Source of the DNA: Neelides folsomi
Taxonomy: Eukaryota > Arthropoda > Collembola > Neelipleona > Neelidae
Direction: 5' to 3'
Length of the DNA stretch: 64,000 nt
NCBI GenBank assembly: GCA_034687125.1
Contig: JAQGBZ010000018.1
Coordinates: forward strand, 124,001-188,000
In this document: positions 1-13,570 of the stretch, in pieces
Position numbering within the stretch: the first letter of the stretch is position 1
Layout of the letters: each line of letters opens with the position of its first letter
The notes under the pieces: generated by a model
The model's database searches: none
The model's input: the letters and a program-made list of their open reading frames with translations, nothing else
What the model was told of the DNA's origin: nothing
Made by a program: the position numbers and the translations under genes

Positions 1-3000
1 AACTGGTCCTCATGTCCCTCTGTCTGGAAAACCGACTGTCTGGAAAAAATATCGATCCTGGTTTTATTTCACTGGCCATTTAAGAAGACACACTATATAC
101 TGGGACCACTCAGAGCTCCATATATAAAATGACCTGCCTCAACAGCTAAACATTGCTATTAGGCCCTAGGACCAATTTTCCCCTTGAGGAGACCCCAATT
201 TAATTCTTTGAATGCAACAATCTCGCGGCGATATATTTCGCCTCCTTTGGCTCAACATAAAAGGATTTAAACATGGCATAGATAAAAATCGATATGCCGA
301 CACCCGAGGTAATATTTCTCACCAAAGTCATTTATAAAGGGGAAATGGATGGAAATGTGGTAGATAAACTCTACGTTTTTATCTTCAGCTTCTACATATC
401 CGAGGTCGTCCTTGGTCTTTACTCATTCACGGTGAATTTCCTTTTATGTTCGTTTCCCTGCAATAACTCCCATTATTGGCCCGCTGAGGAAGCGACAGTG
501 ACGAGAATGCAATTACAATGGGAAACTTCAATAAATCAGACCTAACTTTGTTACACTAACTTTTTCCTTCCCGTGAAAAGAGGAAACTCAAATTATGTAT
601 TATACAATGTTGGAATCATATCAGAGAGATTTCGTTAGTCCGTTCCAATAGTTTAAAGAGACTTCTTTTTCCTTTGAGACTGCCACCTTGGTCAATGGCA
701 ATATTTTAACATTGGGTTCTCATGTGAAAGCTGAATTGATTTGAGCTGATGAAGCTATGTGTACATTAGATAACTCTTGAACGAGATAGAAGGAAAGGGC
801 AATTGAAAGAGAGAAAGAAAAAGTGATTCGTAAGAGAAAGGAAGAATGCACTCGAGTTCATTCAGCAAATATCCCGAGTCTAGACCTGACACATTCGAAG
901 GAAGAAATAATACGACGGAGTAAAGTAAGATTATCAATATAACACGCCGGCTTTCAAATAGTTTCTATAATAAAGTAAAAAAAGAAATAGACTGAATCGG
1001 CCCAAAAGCAAAATTGACTTTTACTCTCAACCTGACTCCATCCCATGTGAAAAAAAGGATCTGTCGGGTTTAACTCTTTTTGTAGTATTGAAGAGGAGAA
1101 TCGAAGGAATGAAAAAGTCAAATAAAAGTCCTATTATCGCCCCTCAAGCCCCTCGCTATTCTTTCCTTTTCTCTTTTCAAAAAAGTTGGGTGGTTACTCA
1201 TTCTTTGAACTTTGAATTCAAAAATGTTTTCAATACTTCTGCTGACTTTTGCTTAATCCTTGTCAACTACAGGCCTCACTGCCTTTACATTGAAAATATT
1301 AATCTGATAAAAAATATCCTTGAAAGACTCTTTTATTGTCAAACCCCAAAACTCTTCAAATATTTAATATATTACAAACAATTAAACATGTGCTTATTGT
1401 ACTTTTTATTTGATTCAAATTTAAAATAAATACGTCAAATACATCATTTCTAATATTGTGACGTTTTATGAACAAAATTGAAATAAATATGTACAATTCG
1501 CACGTGTTAGTTTTATTTAAACATAAAAATATCGTAAAATTTATTTATCGTTTGAGATTAACATTTGGGAGTATTTGCAAGTGAATTAATTAACAGTATT
1601 TACATATTACGTATGAAATGGGTTAGTTTTAAGAGATGATGAACTATGCTAACAATTTAACGAACAAAATCTTAGTTCTAATATTGTGTTATAGGATTTT
1701 AACTATGCAAAAATGTAATTTAATTTCTTGCTCTCACACTCGGAAGCACTAGAATTACCAAAGGAAAAGTCAATAAGCCTACTTGAGCATCCCAAGTGCT
1801 CTCTGCTTTCACATCTAAGGGTAAGTATACATAAGTAGATATATGCTCCTTTTATGTATTTATTAATCTCTTTATACGAATGCAATTTACTGTAGCTCGA
1901 TGTCTCATGTTCTTTCAATGAAGTTATACTTTCACTGAAAGCTCATTTTACAAAGTGCTTAACTCTGAAGTGCAATATAATTTATTAACTCTAAGGATTT
2001 CTTTGTTCCGAGTGAATAAAATATTATTGCTTGCAAAGTAGACTCAATCTCCTTAACGTAATAAGTTAATTATGAAATTGTTTAGATTCCAAACAAAGAT
2101 TCGTTTTAGATCTTCCAAATTCCAGGAATGCGTTTCCTTCCGCATGTTCGAGTATAAAATTGTATGGACGGGAACGCCGCATGAGATCCGCATGAGTAAA
2201 TATTCTTGAAATTTGAAATGCTCAAGAGCCTCTCCCGCATTTCCCAATGCGGCACCGGAGGAAATCGCTCAATTGTCAAAGCGTAGTAGAATTCCCTTTG
2301 ATTTACTTATTACGTCTGCCTGTTTAGCTAATCTGGAAATTTGCAAATGGGGAAATCCAGCATCCAACACACATGCGGTTCGTCGGAAGACTTGAAGGGC
2401 GAAAATGCGGGGAGTCAAATGTGGAAAGGAAGCCAAAAGCTACTGAAATTCGCGGAGTAATAGAGCAGCAGGAGACTCGACAATCAACTATAAGAACTCC
2501 GTCCTTCCCATAACGAGAGCCCAATTGGGAGGGAGCGAGAAAGCCCAACGTCCTGTATGTGTGGGAGAGCATAGGGCTCGTGAGCTTTCGAGCCCCAGCG
2601 CATTTCTCTTAAATTGGCTTAGAGGGAAAAATTATTTCAGAGTTTCTGCATGAGAGAAACGATGAAGGTCTGGTGAAGAGGAGACGCTAATTTGGAGTTG
2701 GAATAAGAAAACAAAGTTTAAGGCCCTAACCATGTTATTTGCCGTAGTTATATAATTTTGTATGGAAATTTAGGACTCGAGCATTGCATAAATAAATGCA
2801 GAGAATGGTAATAGCCTTTGCATAATTCTGGGCTCGTCTAATAGATAGGCCCGAGTCTTGATTCTCATCAGTTCACTCCGCTTTGTCTCCTCCTCATTTG
2901 GGAACGTCGATGAGAGGAGAATCCAATTCGCTCGTCTCTACACCTTCCAATGATACATTTCCTTCACGTTGTGTACATATGTATAAGTACATTAGTTGAT

Positions 3001-6000
3001 TCGACTAAAAGTGATTCCAAACTTACACTCTCAGATATGTTCCTAGGAAAGGATGATTATTCGTGATATACTCCGCCGCTCCGACCCACCGCCTGCCAAA
3101 GAGGATAATGAAGGCAGAAGGAAGGGAATTGTTAAGGAGGAAATTCGAGGTAAAAGCCTTTCTTCGTCCTTCCTCCACTACAAGTGGGAGAATGGGAGAT
3201 TAAATGAAATTTGCGACTCCTCTCACTCTAATCAATTCAAAGATGTCTTTCAAGACATCCGACTTCGAAGGTGTTGAACTGAATAGAATCAGACAGCCTC
3301 ACTCCAATTTAGCATGGGGAGATGAACAATATTCACCTCCCCTCTCATATTATTTTTCATGGCGATAAAAGGATTGTCTATTTCTGGGAAAATCAATTCC
3401 AAACCCTGGCGCACACGTACATTTACTTAATAGGGCATTCGAATCCTTTTACTTAGGAGGGTTGGCATATCGTATAATCGGTTCATTACGATATGACGCT
3501 ATGCTTCGTTCCTTCATCTTTCCCCCTTCTCATTGAACTTATGAACATTTAATGATTAAATGAAAATATAACAACCCTCTCTCTTTCTCTCTGTAGGTTT
3601 CAAAAAGTAATGTAGTCGAATAAAGCTAGATTCTTTTGATTCTCAATTTCCGTACCACCCACTATTTCCGTCTCTGACACACGTTGCGTTATGAGTTGCC
3701 TGCATATTATACAATGGTAAAATAAATCATTCAACCATTCTAATACACAATATGAAAGAAAATAAATGCACCTATATTAAGTATGTAATATTTAGTTATA
3801 TAAGAAATGCACTATTAGTATACTTTTTTATATTGAAAAATGAATTCTTTAACATTAAATTAAATGACTATTTTTTTTATTTATTGTTGGAAATGGAGTA
3901 CGATACGATGTATGTATTTACTTAAATGCATTTTAACTTATAAATAAGTATTAAATCCTAAGCATTATATTTAAAATCGACAGTGTCTGATACAACATAA
4001 TATGAATTTCACAATTTATAAAGAAATAGCATGGCACAGGTAGAAATGTAATACATCACATTGTAACTACACATGGCTCCAGCCTTATGTGGATTACTAT
4101 TTATGAATAAGTTTACTTACACATGCAAATACAAGCGATTAGCTGTTTGAATGGTTCTGTCTTCTGCATATATACATATTAAGTAAATTAATAAGGTTCA
4201 TATCGTATGCATCGTAAAAAGAATAGCTTTTTTTAAAACGGGAGAGACGGAATAGGAACGCTAATACTCAGAATTTGAATTGAAGTTGACATACAAGTGA
4301 GATGAGAACGGGATGAAAGATTAATGGCTTCAGTGTTTCTTTCATAACCTCCTCATACGAAGAGCTTTTTAAATATTATACATTATTATTATTATGCATA
4401 AGGTGGGATAGACTTATAAACACACAGATTTTATAATGAAAGTCGAACTGAGCCCAGTCCAATTACTATTTAAGTATAATGGATACCTCGATGATCAAAG
4501 AAAAGTGGTAAACGGATTTTACGCGTGAAGTAAACTCCTGGTAGTTCCTTGATGGAATGGGATGCATATCTCGTTTTGCTCATTCAACCTTTGACTTTAA
4601 TTTGAATCCCAATTGCGGCACCTCCTTCCTTTTTTCCGCTCACTGGGGCGAGAAGATGAGAAAGGAAATGGAAATTATGTCCTCCTGAAATTGAAAAAAT
4701 AAGAGTGGGATCGTAATTTTGACATTTAATTTTTCCTCACATTCAATGTAATGTGTTGGGCATTCAATGTAATGTGTTGAAATGAGGTACAATGACATGC
4801 TTATAAGAAAATTCCTCCCTCTTTTCGATTAGTTTTTTTGGATATTTTATTGTAAGGTGTCTGAGCGAAGTTTGTAATTTACAGCCAATGTCCGAGGGAA
4901 TCCAACATGCACAGAGATGAAATATTAAATTCCAAAGAAGTAAAATAACTCTGCCACAATTTACTTTATAATCTTCCTTTCAGCTCGCTGTGTCCAAAAA
5001 TGGAGCTAGAATATTATTTTATTCAAATTGAATATCACACGCCTCATAAAGCAGTCTCGGTAAAACCATTCGCCGTATGTTGACGACGAATCGGCCACGT
5101 TCCTTCAAACCACAAATGAAAAATATGGATTGTACGTATATTTATACGAATAGGCTTTATGAACTACTGAATCTATGCTTAACTTACAATTAGTTAAGTA
5201 TACAATATACACTTGAGTACATATAGTACTCTATATAACAATATGATTCTTAGCTTACTCATACTCATAATTTAATTTCTTATTTAGAAAATCACATTGG
5301 AAAATTAAAAATTTAAATGATCCTTTTGCGGGTTCATTGATTAGTTGTGTGCACATCTGCACTCAATAATAAACTGTATTGCACAATAAAGTTATATTGG
5401 CTTGCATTAAACTAATAACATATGATTTATGCCTCAAACAATTTCCTCACTATAATTGAATTTGTGCTTATTCATCTTTGTTTAATACGTACATAAATAC
5501 TTAGGTTAATATATAGTAGTATGTATTGTTTGTATATGGTATAAGTTGCCCTATTCTGTTTATTAATGGAAGAATTAATTCCTCGACAATTGTAGTGGAA
5601 CTCATTAGAAATTCGATTTGAGCGTGCTTTTGTTTTAGAGAGCATTGAGGATGTTTAAACAATTAGGAAGTCGTCCTTATTTAAATACAAATATGTATGT
5701 ATTATATTAAAATTCCACGATTGGACTCGCGGTCGAGGTGAGGAGAATAAAGCGAGGCTCTCGTAATCTATCCCAAGTGATGATGATGCAAGACCATATA
5801 GAGACTCCCATAGCATATTAATAATTATAGACAGGCTGGAAATGAGTTTGATACATTGTATTCATGTGCGTAAGTTTAAATGTTATATGTCATAGTTAAT
5901 AAATGTAGCAAAGAGGGTTTGAGTCAACAACCTCGTTTGCCAACGAGAGTCCATCTTTCCAGACCAAATTCTCGTTCATCGTCAGTCTAACGAATATAAC

Positions 6001-8089
6001 AAGCACATGAGATAAAGTTTGCATTTGACATCCAAGTACTACAGTTGTGAATGTTCGGGGGTAATAATGAGTATGTAAAGGTCTTGTACAAATTTGGGCC
6101 CTCATCATCCATCGAGCAACACTAGGCTCAATTATCCCTGTGAGGGATATGGAAATCATAAGGACGGCGTGGAAGGAGGAATCAACAGAAGATTCATGAT
6201 TAATATCATGAAACAAACATGACTTGACATCAGCCATTAAACCGCCTGCATAATATCCTCTGTAAAGAAAGGAATGATTCGACAACTCCACATCACTCAC
6301 TTCACTCATCTCTCCTAATGGTACAAGCGGACGCATGTAATGCGCCTATCACTTTCTCATTAAACCCTTCACAATTATCTCTTCTTCTCTTAAGTAGTCC
6401 TCAGCTATACAATGTGCTAGAGAATATTACGATTAATAAAAGTGGATTTTTATCTCTCAATGAAGTCCATGTGAGCAGATGCAATTTATGAGGAGCGGAA
6501 AAGAGGCTTCATGAGCCACAATGGGAGATAATGGAGCAAATTAATGATGAACTCACTCGGCTTTAAAATATCACAAGGTACTTAGACTTAAATACATAAC
6601 CATTTACATTATATATTTACAAACAATATATTTATAAGTATGTTATATCTAATCCTCCTACCTACCTATGTATAATATTTGAAAGGTATATATGATAATT
6701 TATAAAATAGCAATCTTTGTTCTCTAAAGTACTCAACTGCGTTATTTATTCACTTGAAGTTTAATCTAAATTGTAAATGCATGAATATTCATTTCTTTCA
6801 GAGGTCACACTCTCTCGTCAACCTCATTGTCTGCCAAGTAAAGGTGATGGAAGGAAAACACTTGACAGATATTTGTTTCCAGTTTAAATAAACCTCTATC
6901 TACACAAAAGTTCATTAACTTCATGAGTATCTAAATAGAGGGTGATGGTTAAAAAACTAATGTTATTACTCTTATTACGTATCGATGCATAGTATCTCGG
7001 ACGTTATTTATGTAACAAGTTAGTTGGGCTTAGTTAGTTGGAGAGATTACACGCTTTTTATATCTCATACTTTGGCTTGTGTTCGGATGAGTAATTCGTT
7101 TATTAAAGTGTGAGATTGGAAGGCCGCCGCTTAGTCAAATATTTTGATGGCAATAATATTTGAGTCATGTGAGAATATGGCAGTATGGGAATACGTAACG
7201 TGATTTTAATAATATGGAGGAAAAATATGCTCACGTTGAATAAAGCGAACGACGACTGCACAGGCGACTTCACAACTCTACTTGTTTATTTATTAAATAA
7301 GACAGGAATGTTCCATAAATTATGCATAAACTTCTCTGCTCTCGTAAGCTTTAAAATCTAATTTAACCCAGCGAGCAAATAATATGAAAAACCGGGGGCA
7401 AAGTTGAGAGAAAGAGAATTAATTTGAAGGCATTATCGATTCAACTCTGTAATTCTTCATGAGATCGCGAAACTTTATAAAAGGAAGGATAAGAGAATGT
7501 TCGCAATTTTGGAGATTTTGCACAATAACAATGAAAATGGGTGTAATAAGAACTTTTCAAGAGTGTTATTATTTGTTATTATACGAGGAACAATACGTAT
7601 GTACTCATGTATTCATCATTATACATACTTTACATAACAAATACGTACATATCGCGTCTACAGTTTTTCATGCATTATGTATCATATTCCAAACAATGTT
7701 AAGTATTTTATAGCGTGCAAACACTGCATTCGCAAATTATTTGATATTTTTAGCAATTTCGCCCATGTCCTGAGGAAGAGAAAGAATTAATTAAATTAAA
7801 ATATTTCCTTTTAGTACGTACTTTAGCAAAAGGAATACCGGTCTGGTGGTTGAAGCTTCTTACTTATATGAGAGTTAGTTATTATAAGTAGTTCGTCTAT
7901 ATAAAGTAGAATTTCTTGGTTTATAATAAATGCTTGGTGAGAGCTTAAGGGCTTTTCGAGCTGAAATGCGAGACTCGGAAGTAAATTATGATTACTCGAC
8001 AATTCTGGCTAAACCATTCAAATAGCCTAATTAAAAATTAATATATTTCCCCTTTTCGCTTCTTGTGACATTCTGACTTTTTTCCATAG
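1..8089. other. Gene-poor DNA, no supported gene
   Basis: I see no gene I can support here. The longest reading frame (146 codons, minus strand, 5896-6336) has no recognisable domain and no convincing splice or poly(A) context. Short exon-like segments with a polypyrimidine-AG acceptor occur near 2871 and 6800, but their frames could not be linked to each other or to later candidates. The stretch alternates between AT-rich blocks (about 3.7-4.2, 5.1-5.7 and 6.6-7.4 kb) and more balanced sequence. It may be intergenic or part of a long intron. Confidence 0.5.
4740..4780. repeat. 21-bp tandem duplication, two copies
   Basis: The unit cattcaatgtaatgtgttg plus two bases occurs twice in direct tandem, starting at 4740 and 4761, and is essentially perfect over 19 bases. 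It lies in noncoding sequence. A recent slippage duplication is the simplest explanation. Confidence 0.85.
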
Positions 8090-11000
8090 CTCAATTGCAC
8101 TTACTATGCATGATACATTGTTCGCTGTTGAAACTGGGCTTATGGTCCTTAACACTACGGTAAGACAATACTAGGTAAGGAATCTTCATGAGGTCTTTTT
8201 GACTGTTAAAGAAACCCGGGTGAAACATCTCTCTGCATTTCAATTTCCTTCCACTTCCTCCACTAATGGCCTGGAAGGAGATTTCCACTCTTGGGAAAAG
8301 AGAGGGGAAGTTTCTTTTCAAATTAGCAAGAAGAAGAAAAGAAACGTCTCGAATGCTCATTATTTTTTAGATGAATTAGCTGGAATTAATTCAAGCGAGG
8401 ATTTGTACAAGGGGCTAACTTTTATTTTATAATTCCAAAGCTCAACTTTTAACTTTTAACTCTCTCGCATCTATTGATCTTCCGGTTGGATGAACTCGCG
8501 GAAATTTTATCTCCTCAACCAAGGATTTCCCTTCTTCGTGGTCCAATATTATGGTGAGGTTGAGAACGTTAATAATGCATATGGGGGAGAACCATTAAGT
8601 TTCCATTGTTTCAACTTATTTCCCCCTAATATCCCTTCTTGTCTTAGAGTGAGGAGGTAAGCAGCGGAGGATTCAGAAAACAAATAACAAATTGCTTTCT
8701 CTAGTAAAAGTTAAGTAAGTTTCCTGGTTCACGGCAAACAACCTTTCTTTGATGTCACCCAAATGGAAAATGGAGGAGCCCACAGAGGATCCATTTGTCA
8801 AGTTCTCATCTTAAACTTGTAATATGAAGACCTCAGGCGAGCAATTATGATTTCAATTGCCTCTTGGCATATGGAATAACCCGATAACTCAACCCGGGTT
8901 GAACGATTAAAATTCTTATTACACTTGAACGGCTCCGTGCATTGCTCCACTGGGCTACTTATTTCCTCGTTGACTAACCCACTTCATTCTTTATAAGAGT
9001 CCATAGGATTCGAGAAGTGGTGAAGTTTGGAAATTCGTTGAACTCGGAGAGTGACAAGGTTTCTATCTCATTGGAAATCTAATTGAGAGGAGCCGTCCTG
9101 CGTCTCGGCACACCTGGGCTCATTCATTCCTCCGGGGTCGTAGAACCCGGGGATAAAACTAACAAGAATTCAGTCTCGACTAATGGGTTAGTTTTATTTA
9201 CAGGGACAATTCTCGCGACGCGTAATTGTTTTCCCGTAGTCCCAACAAGCGGAATCGTTCTTTTCCATTACTCCGCCTTGATTCCGGGATCCCAATTATT
9301 TTGGAAGCGGTGGTGGCAAAGTGGCTTCGGATGTGGGTCCATCGATCGAGTTAATAAAAGTTGGCTAATTGGACCTGTCTGCCGGGTGAGAGATGATGCG
9401 GAAAAAGAACCGAAAGAATCCCGTCCAAACCCTTCATTTTCACACGATTAAGAATGGATGAGGAGCGGGAGAAAACACGTGTTAGGAGTTTGGGCCGATA
9501 TGAGTTCCGGGACTTTTTTGAGGGGAAGAAAGGAAGAATTCTTTGCCCTTCTCTCCATGGGAGAAGGACGTTGAGAGCAGTCAAAGCCCTCGACTCCTTC
9601 AGACTTCATACCATTCCCCATCATCATTGATCTTTTTCTTTTCCTTTCCCCACTGGCTCTCAACACGATGGGAAAAAACTTCTCGATCCCTCACTATCTT
9701 TTATCCCATACATACGTATAAGTGGGGAAAGAAAGCGGAGGCTACAGGATAGGAAGTCTTATAACGATATAACGATCCACAACTCCCGCCTTTTTATTAC
9801 TACACATACTACTTACTACTCACACTTTCGCACACACATATGTATTTATCTACCATATACGGCAAATACAGTCTCGTATACGTATTTACACATAAGTGGT
9901 ATACCTAACATATATTGAGGTTGGACGAGGGAAGGAGCCATTGAGCCTATAAAGGAAATGGCATATGCTCTCAGGGATTCCTTAATAAAAGACTGCATTG
10001 CACAAATATTCTCCTCGGAGAACTTCTTCCGAGAACATTCCTTCTTTCCCGTTTCCGAATCGAAGTAGGAAGAAATGGCCCTATATGCCTATTCCATCTT
10101 TACTGCCATGTTATATCAAAGAGGTTCTTCTCCAATAGTATAACATTTCCACGTTACCCTCAAGAGATTGAGATTTTTCCTCATTCTTGAGTTCTAATCT
10201 CAATTTCCAAGTGTTGCCTGAAACCTTTCTTTTCCTTCTCTCAACCATTCCTTTATTTCCACGAACCTCGTTGGAATAAGACTTTTCCTTTCCCACAAAG
10301 ATCCTTTGGCTCCCCTAAATTATCCATCCTTAATTGAATTTTTCGGTTCGTGTTGATGATTGCATGCTAACTCAAAGAGAACAAATTGTTAAATAATAAA
10401 AGAAGAGACTCATTTTCTTCGCGCCTAATTTAATTCGCATGAAAGCAATTAGTACCTATATTCATTTGTAATTAATAATATTATCACAAACTCAAAAATC
10501 ATATTATGCTTTTAGATGCTTAACTAAAATAATAAACTGTAAAATTGTCTATACTAATTCATGACTTGAAAAAGTGTTGTTTTAAAAGTTTTATGTAATA
10601 CATTTTAACATACAATTTATGTATTTATTTATATAGTATGTCATTGTTCAATAGATAAACAATAAGATGTCTTTCAATCCGTAATCTAATAAGCCAATGT
10701 AAAAGAGAACACAACGGAGATCAATTTGCATATTACTCGTATTTTCTCCACATTGCCTATTTGTGGGAAACGAACAATGCTCGCTCTAAAGATAGCGATT
10801 TGGGTGAAAACATTATATTGTGAATTTAATAATAAGATGCTCTTTATTGGATTAAAGAGCTTAAAGGGGGGTTGACCCGAAGAAAGGAGCAAAGAGCGTG
10901 TGCTTTATTCGTATTAAAGAAGTATATTAAGTATATAAATGGTAATGTGGCTGTTTATTGTGCCCTCTCATATTTCCATCATAATGTCCCGCTTGATTGA

Positions 11001-13570
11001 TGATAAGAAAAAATAAGCCCGTTAAGCTCTCGCCCTCTCGTACTATTAGTTTGTTTTTAAATATTGACTATACATACTTATGTATGTACATTAGACTCCT
11101 TGTAATAGAGTTGAAGAGTTAATCTTTCTTGTAAGCAGGACATGGAAGGAATATATATTTATGCAATTTATGATAGGAGGTGTGGTTCTGCCACTCAATT
11201 TTCACTTTAGCTATTTTGCTCTTCCATTGAATCACTTCCTCAGACCATTCGGGAGCTGTGCTCAGTTGAGAGAGGAAATGAAAATTGGAAGGAGCGTAAT
11301 TGAAATTTCTAATAATATTGGCAAACCTCATCCTCATTCCAAAGTCATAATTCGCACTTTAGCGCACTTCGTCCATGTCCATCTGTGAATATTTATTGCG
11401 CCCTCTCTAAAATAATTGAGTTATATTTTCTATATTGGTTCACTTTGTTGGCTGAGATGAAAGAATGCCCATTTACAACAAAGATTAATTAAAGGGCAAT
11501 TAAATGAGCAAAATTATAAAACCATTAAATGTGTGAAATGGGTCGAAAATTTGTCTGACGGTTAGGTTGGCTGTATCATTGTTATCACATTGTACTGCGA
11601 GTGAATGGTTAAAGCCACAATTCATGTGTGATGGGAATGAATGGAGGCATGAAAGAGAATATTCGTTTAGTTCTTGAAATGTGTTTAATTCTCTTTGACA
11701 TTTGGATTGCTTTCCTTACTTGTTTGTGGTAAGTGGTAATTCATAATTTCGAAGTAAATTCAAAGGTCAATTTACTACTCGTAGTTTTTAAATATATCTG
11801 TAGGTAAGCCCATTTCACTTTTTGAACCAATGTAATGGGCAAAAATTGTTGCATTAACTATTTTGAATTTATTGTTCAATTGAACATTCAAAAGGGTAAA
11901 AAATTAGAAAACCGAATAAGCATTTACTTATTACATGGTAATTTACACCAGAGAAGGTATACCTATGTTACCTACTATCTGTACATGAAGTGACTTGTTA
12001 TTTAATAAATTCAAATTATTCAATACTTGTGAACTACTTTGTATACCATTACCATTTTATTATCAAATGTTTGCTTTTGATTCTCATAATTTTCCATTTA
12101 TTTACTTTATTATTCGAATATATTCGAATAGCTTCTCTATTTATTTTTAATGTTTACATACATTACAAACAATGAGTAATATGTATGGTATTTATATATA
12201 TATATATATACCATATCATGTCATTAGCAATTATGTATTACAATCCCATTCATCTCCAATAAAAATATTTATTCTCTGCTATATTGGTTTATGAGATTTG
12301 TCACCTATGATTTTCATATTAGGAAAGTCTAACAATATTTATACTCTTGAATATGAAAATTTCTTAAAAGAAAAGTTGATAGTTTCCGTCAAGTTTCCTT
12401 AAATGATTGGATGGTTAAATTCAATTTCATTCATGTAATAAAGCCACTTATATTGTCAGATTCGACTCCTTTGCGTGATATATTTATTTTTACACGTGGT
12501 TACATGCATACATATAAAATAAATTAGTATGTATTTGGGTTTTTAGGTACATTTTGATTTATGGTTTTTATTATATTACTAATACTTTTGAATATCAAAA
12601 TGCATACAAATAAATGTATCTTCATCTTAATGTGGGATGCAAAGCTTAAGAAGCATAATTTTATTGAAAGCTCTCTTTATTATTACTTTTTTATTGGAGA
12701 TATAATGTTATAGATATCTTAATATACCATACATACTTATTTGAGGAATCATTATGGGTTTATATGTACCTAATATAAGATAAGTTTATTTTAAAACATT
12801 CGTGTTCTCGTCCTCTCGTGTGTATCGTTTGAAATATGATGTAAGGCATATATGATGAATTCAAAGACTCGTCTTTTTTCTTTGAAAAACTCTCGGCGTA
12901 TCGTAATAAAAATTTCCTTTCCTTTGAGGAAGTTTACATTGCGTGTACAAAAATATAGCATCAAGGTGTAATAAACCTTTTCAATTTTCAGAAGCTTTTT
13001 TGGAGGAAGTTGCTCAAAAGATTAAACTTTTAATTACTTCATATTATAACATTTCATTAGATGCACCAAAAGTAAGTGAACCAAGTTTATAAGCTGCTGG
13101 AAAAAACTAAATATTAATTTTCAAATTTTTAAAGGACCAAAAATGTAATTATTGTGCGTCTCAGCTCAAACATTTTTAATGAGTCAAAGAATAAAGTTCT
13201 CTAAGAGAGTTTTATATAATTTTGTCATCTAGAGGCTTTAAGGAAGCAAATGTAACCGGCTTTCCGTTTCTTATTTAATTAAAAGAGGAAATCCCTTTGA
13301 AAAGATAAGAGGATTGCAAAGTTAAAAGAGTACAAGCGGAGATGCAAATTGAATTGAATATGAAGAGCGTGGTAAAAGAAGGATTTTGTTAAGGCTCTAA
13401 TTGAAGTGCGGACATATCCCTATACAAAAAAAGTGATCCTTAATTTTCAAGAGATGACTCAAGGTGTTGAAATGATGGGCCACATTTCCTTTCATACAGC
13501 TTATCGAACAAACCAAGCAAAATCCCCAATTCTTTGTGCATGTTTCCTCAACGGACCCGAGGCGGGCGTC
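8090..13570 (+). other. Candidate exon chain of an unidentified + strand gene (weak)
   Basis: Four short open segments have good splice sites and mutually compatible phases. They are 8090-8159 (acceptor after a T-rich tract ending ccatag, donor gtaaga), 11211-11295 (acceptor ctttag, donor gtaatt), 12991-13073 (acceptor attttcag, donor gtaagt) and 13499-13570 (acceptor catacag, donor gtaaga). Joined, they give about 90 codons without a stop, and each segment is open in the frame its neighbour requires. No domain or family is recognised, and the amino-acid mix is ordinary. Short open segments between splice-like sites are common by chance in a region this size, so this is only a lead. It could be an inner part of the same gene that ends near 35.1 kb. 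Confidence 0.17.
12190..12212. repeat. (TA)n microsatellite
   Basis: An uninterrupted TA run of about 20 bases lies in AT-rich noncoding sequence. Confidence 0.9.

Noticed and set aside
5896-6336. 146-codon minus-strand ORF
   Set aside because: No domain is visible and no downstream AATAAA was found; the apparent splice signals inside it would give an intron too short to be real.
7753-7814. Exon-like open segment after gatatttttag with donor gtacgt
   Set aside because: Its phase does not fit the candidate exon at 8090, and it has no partner of its own.
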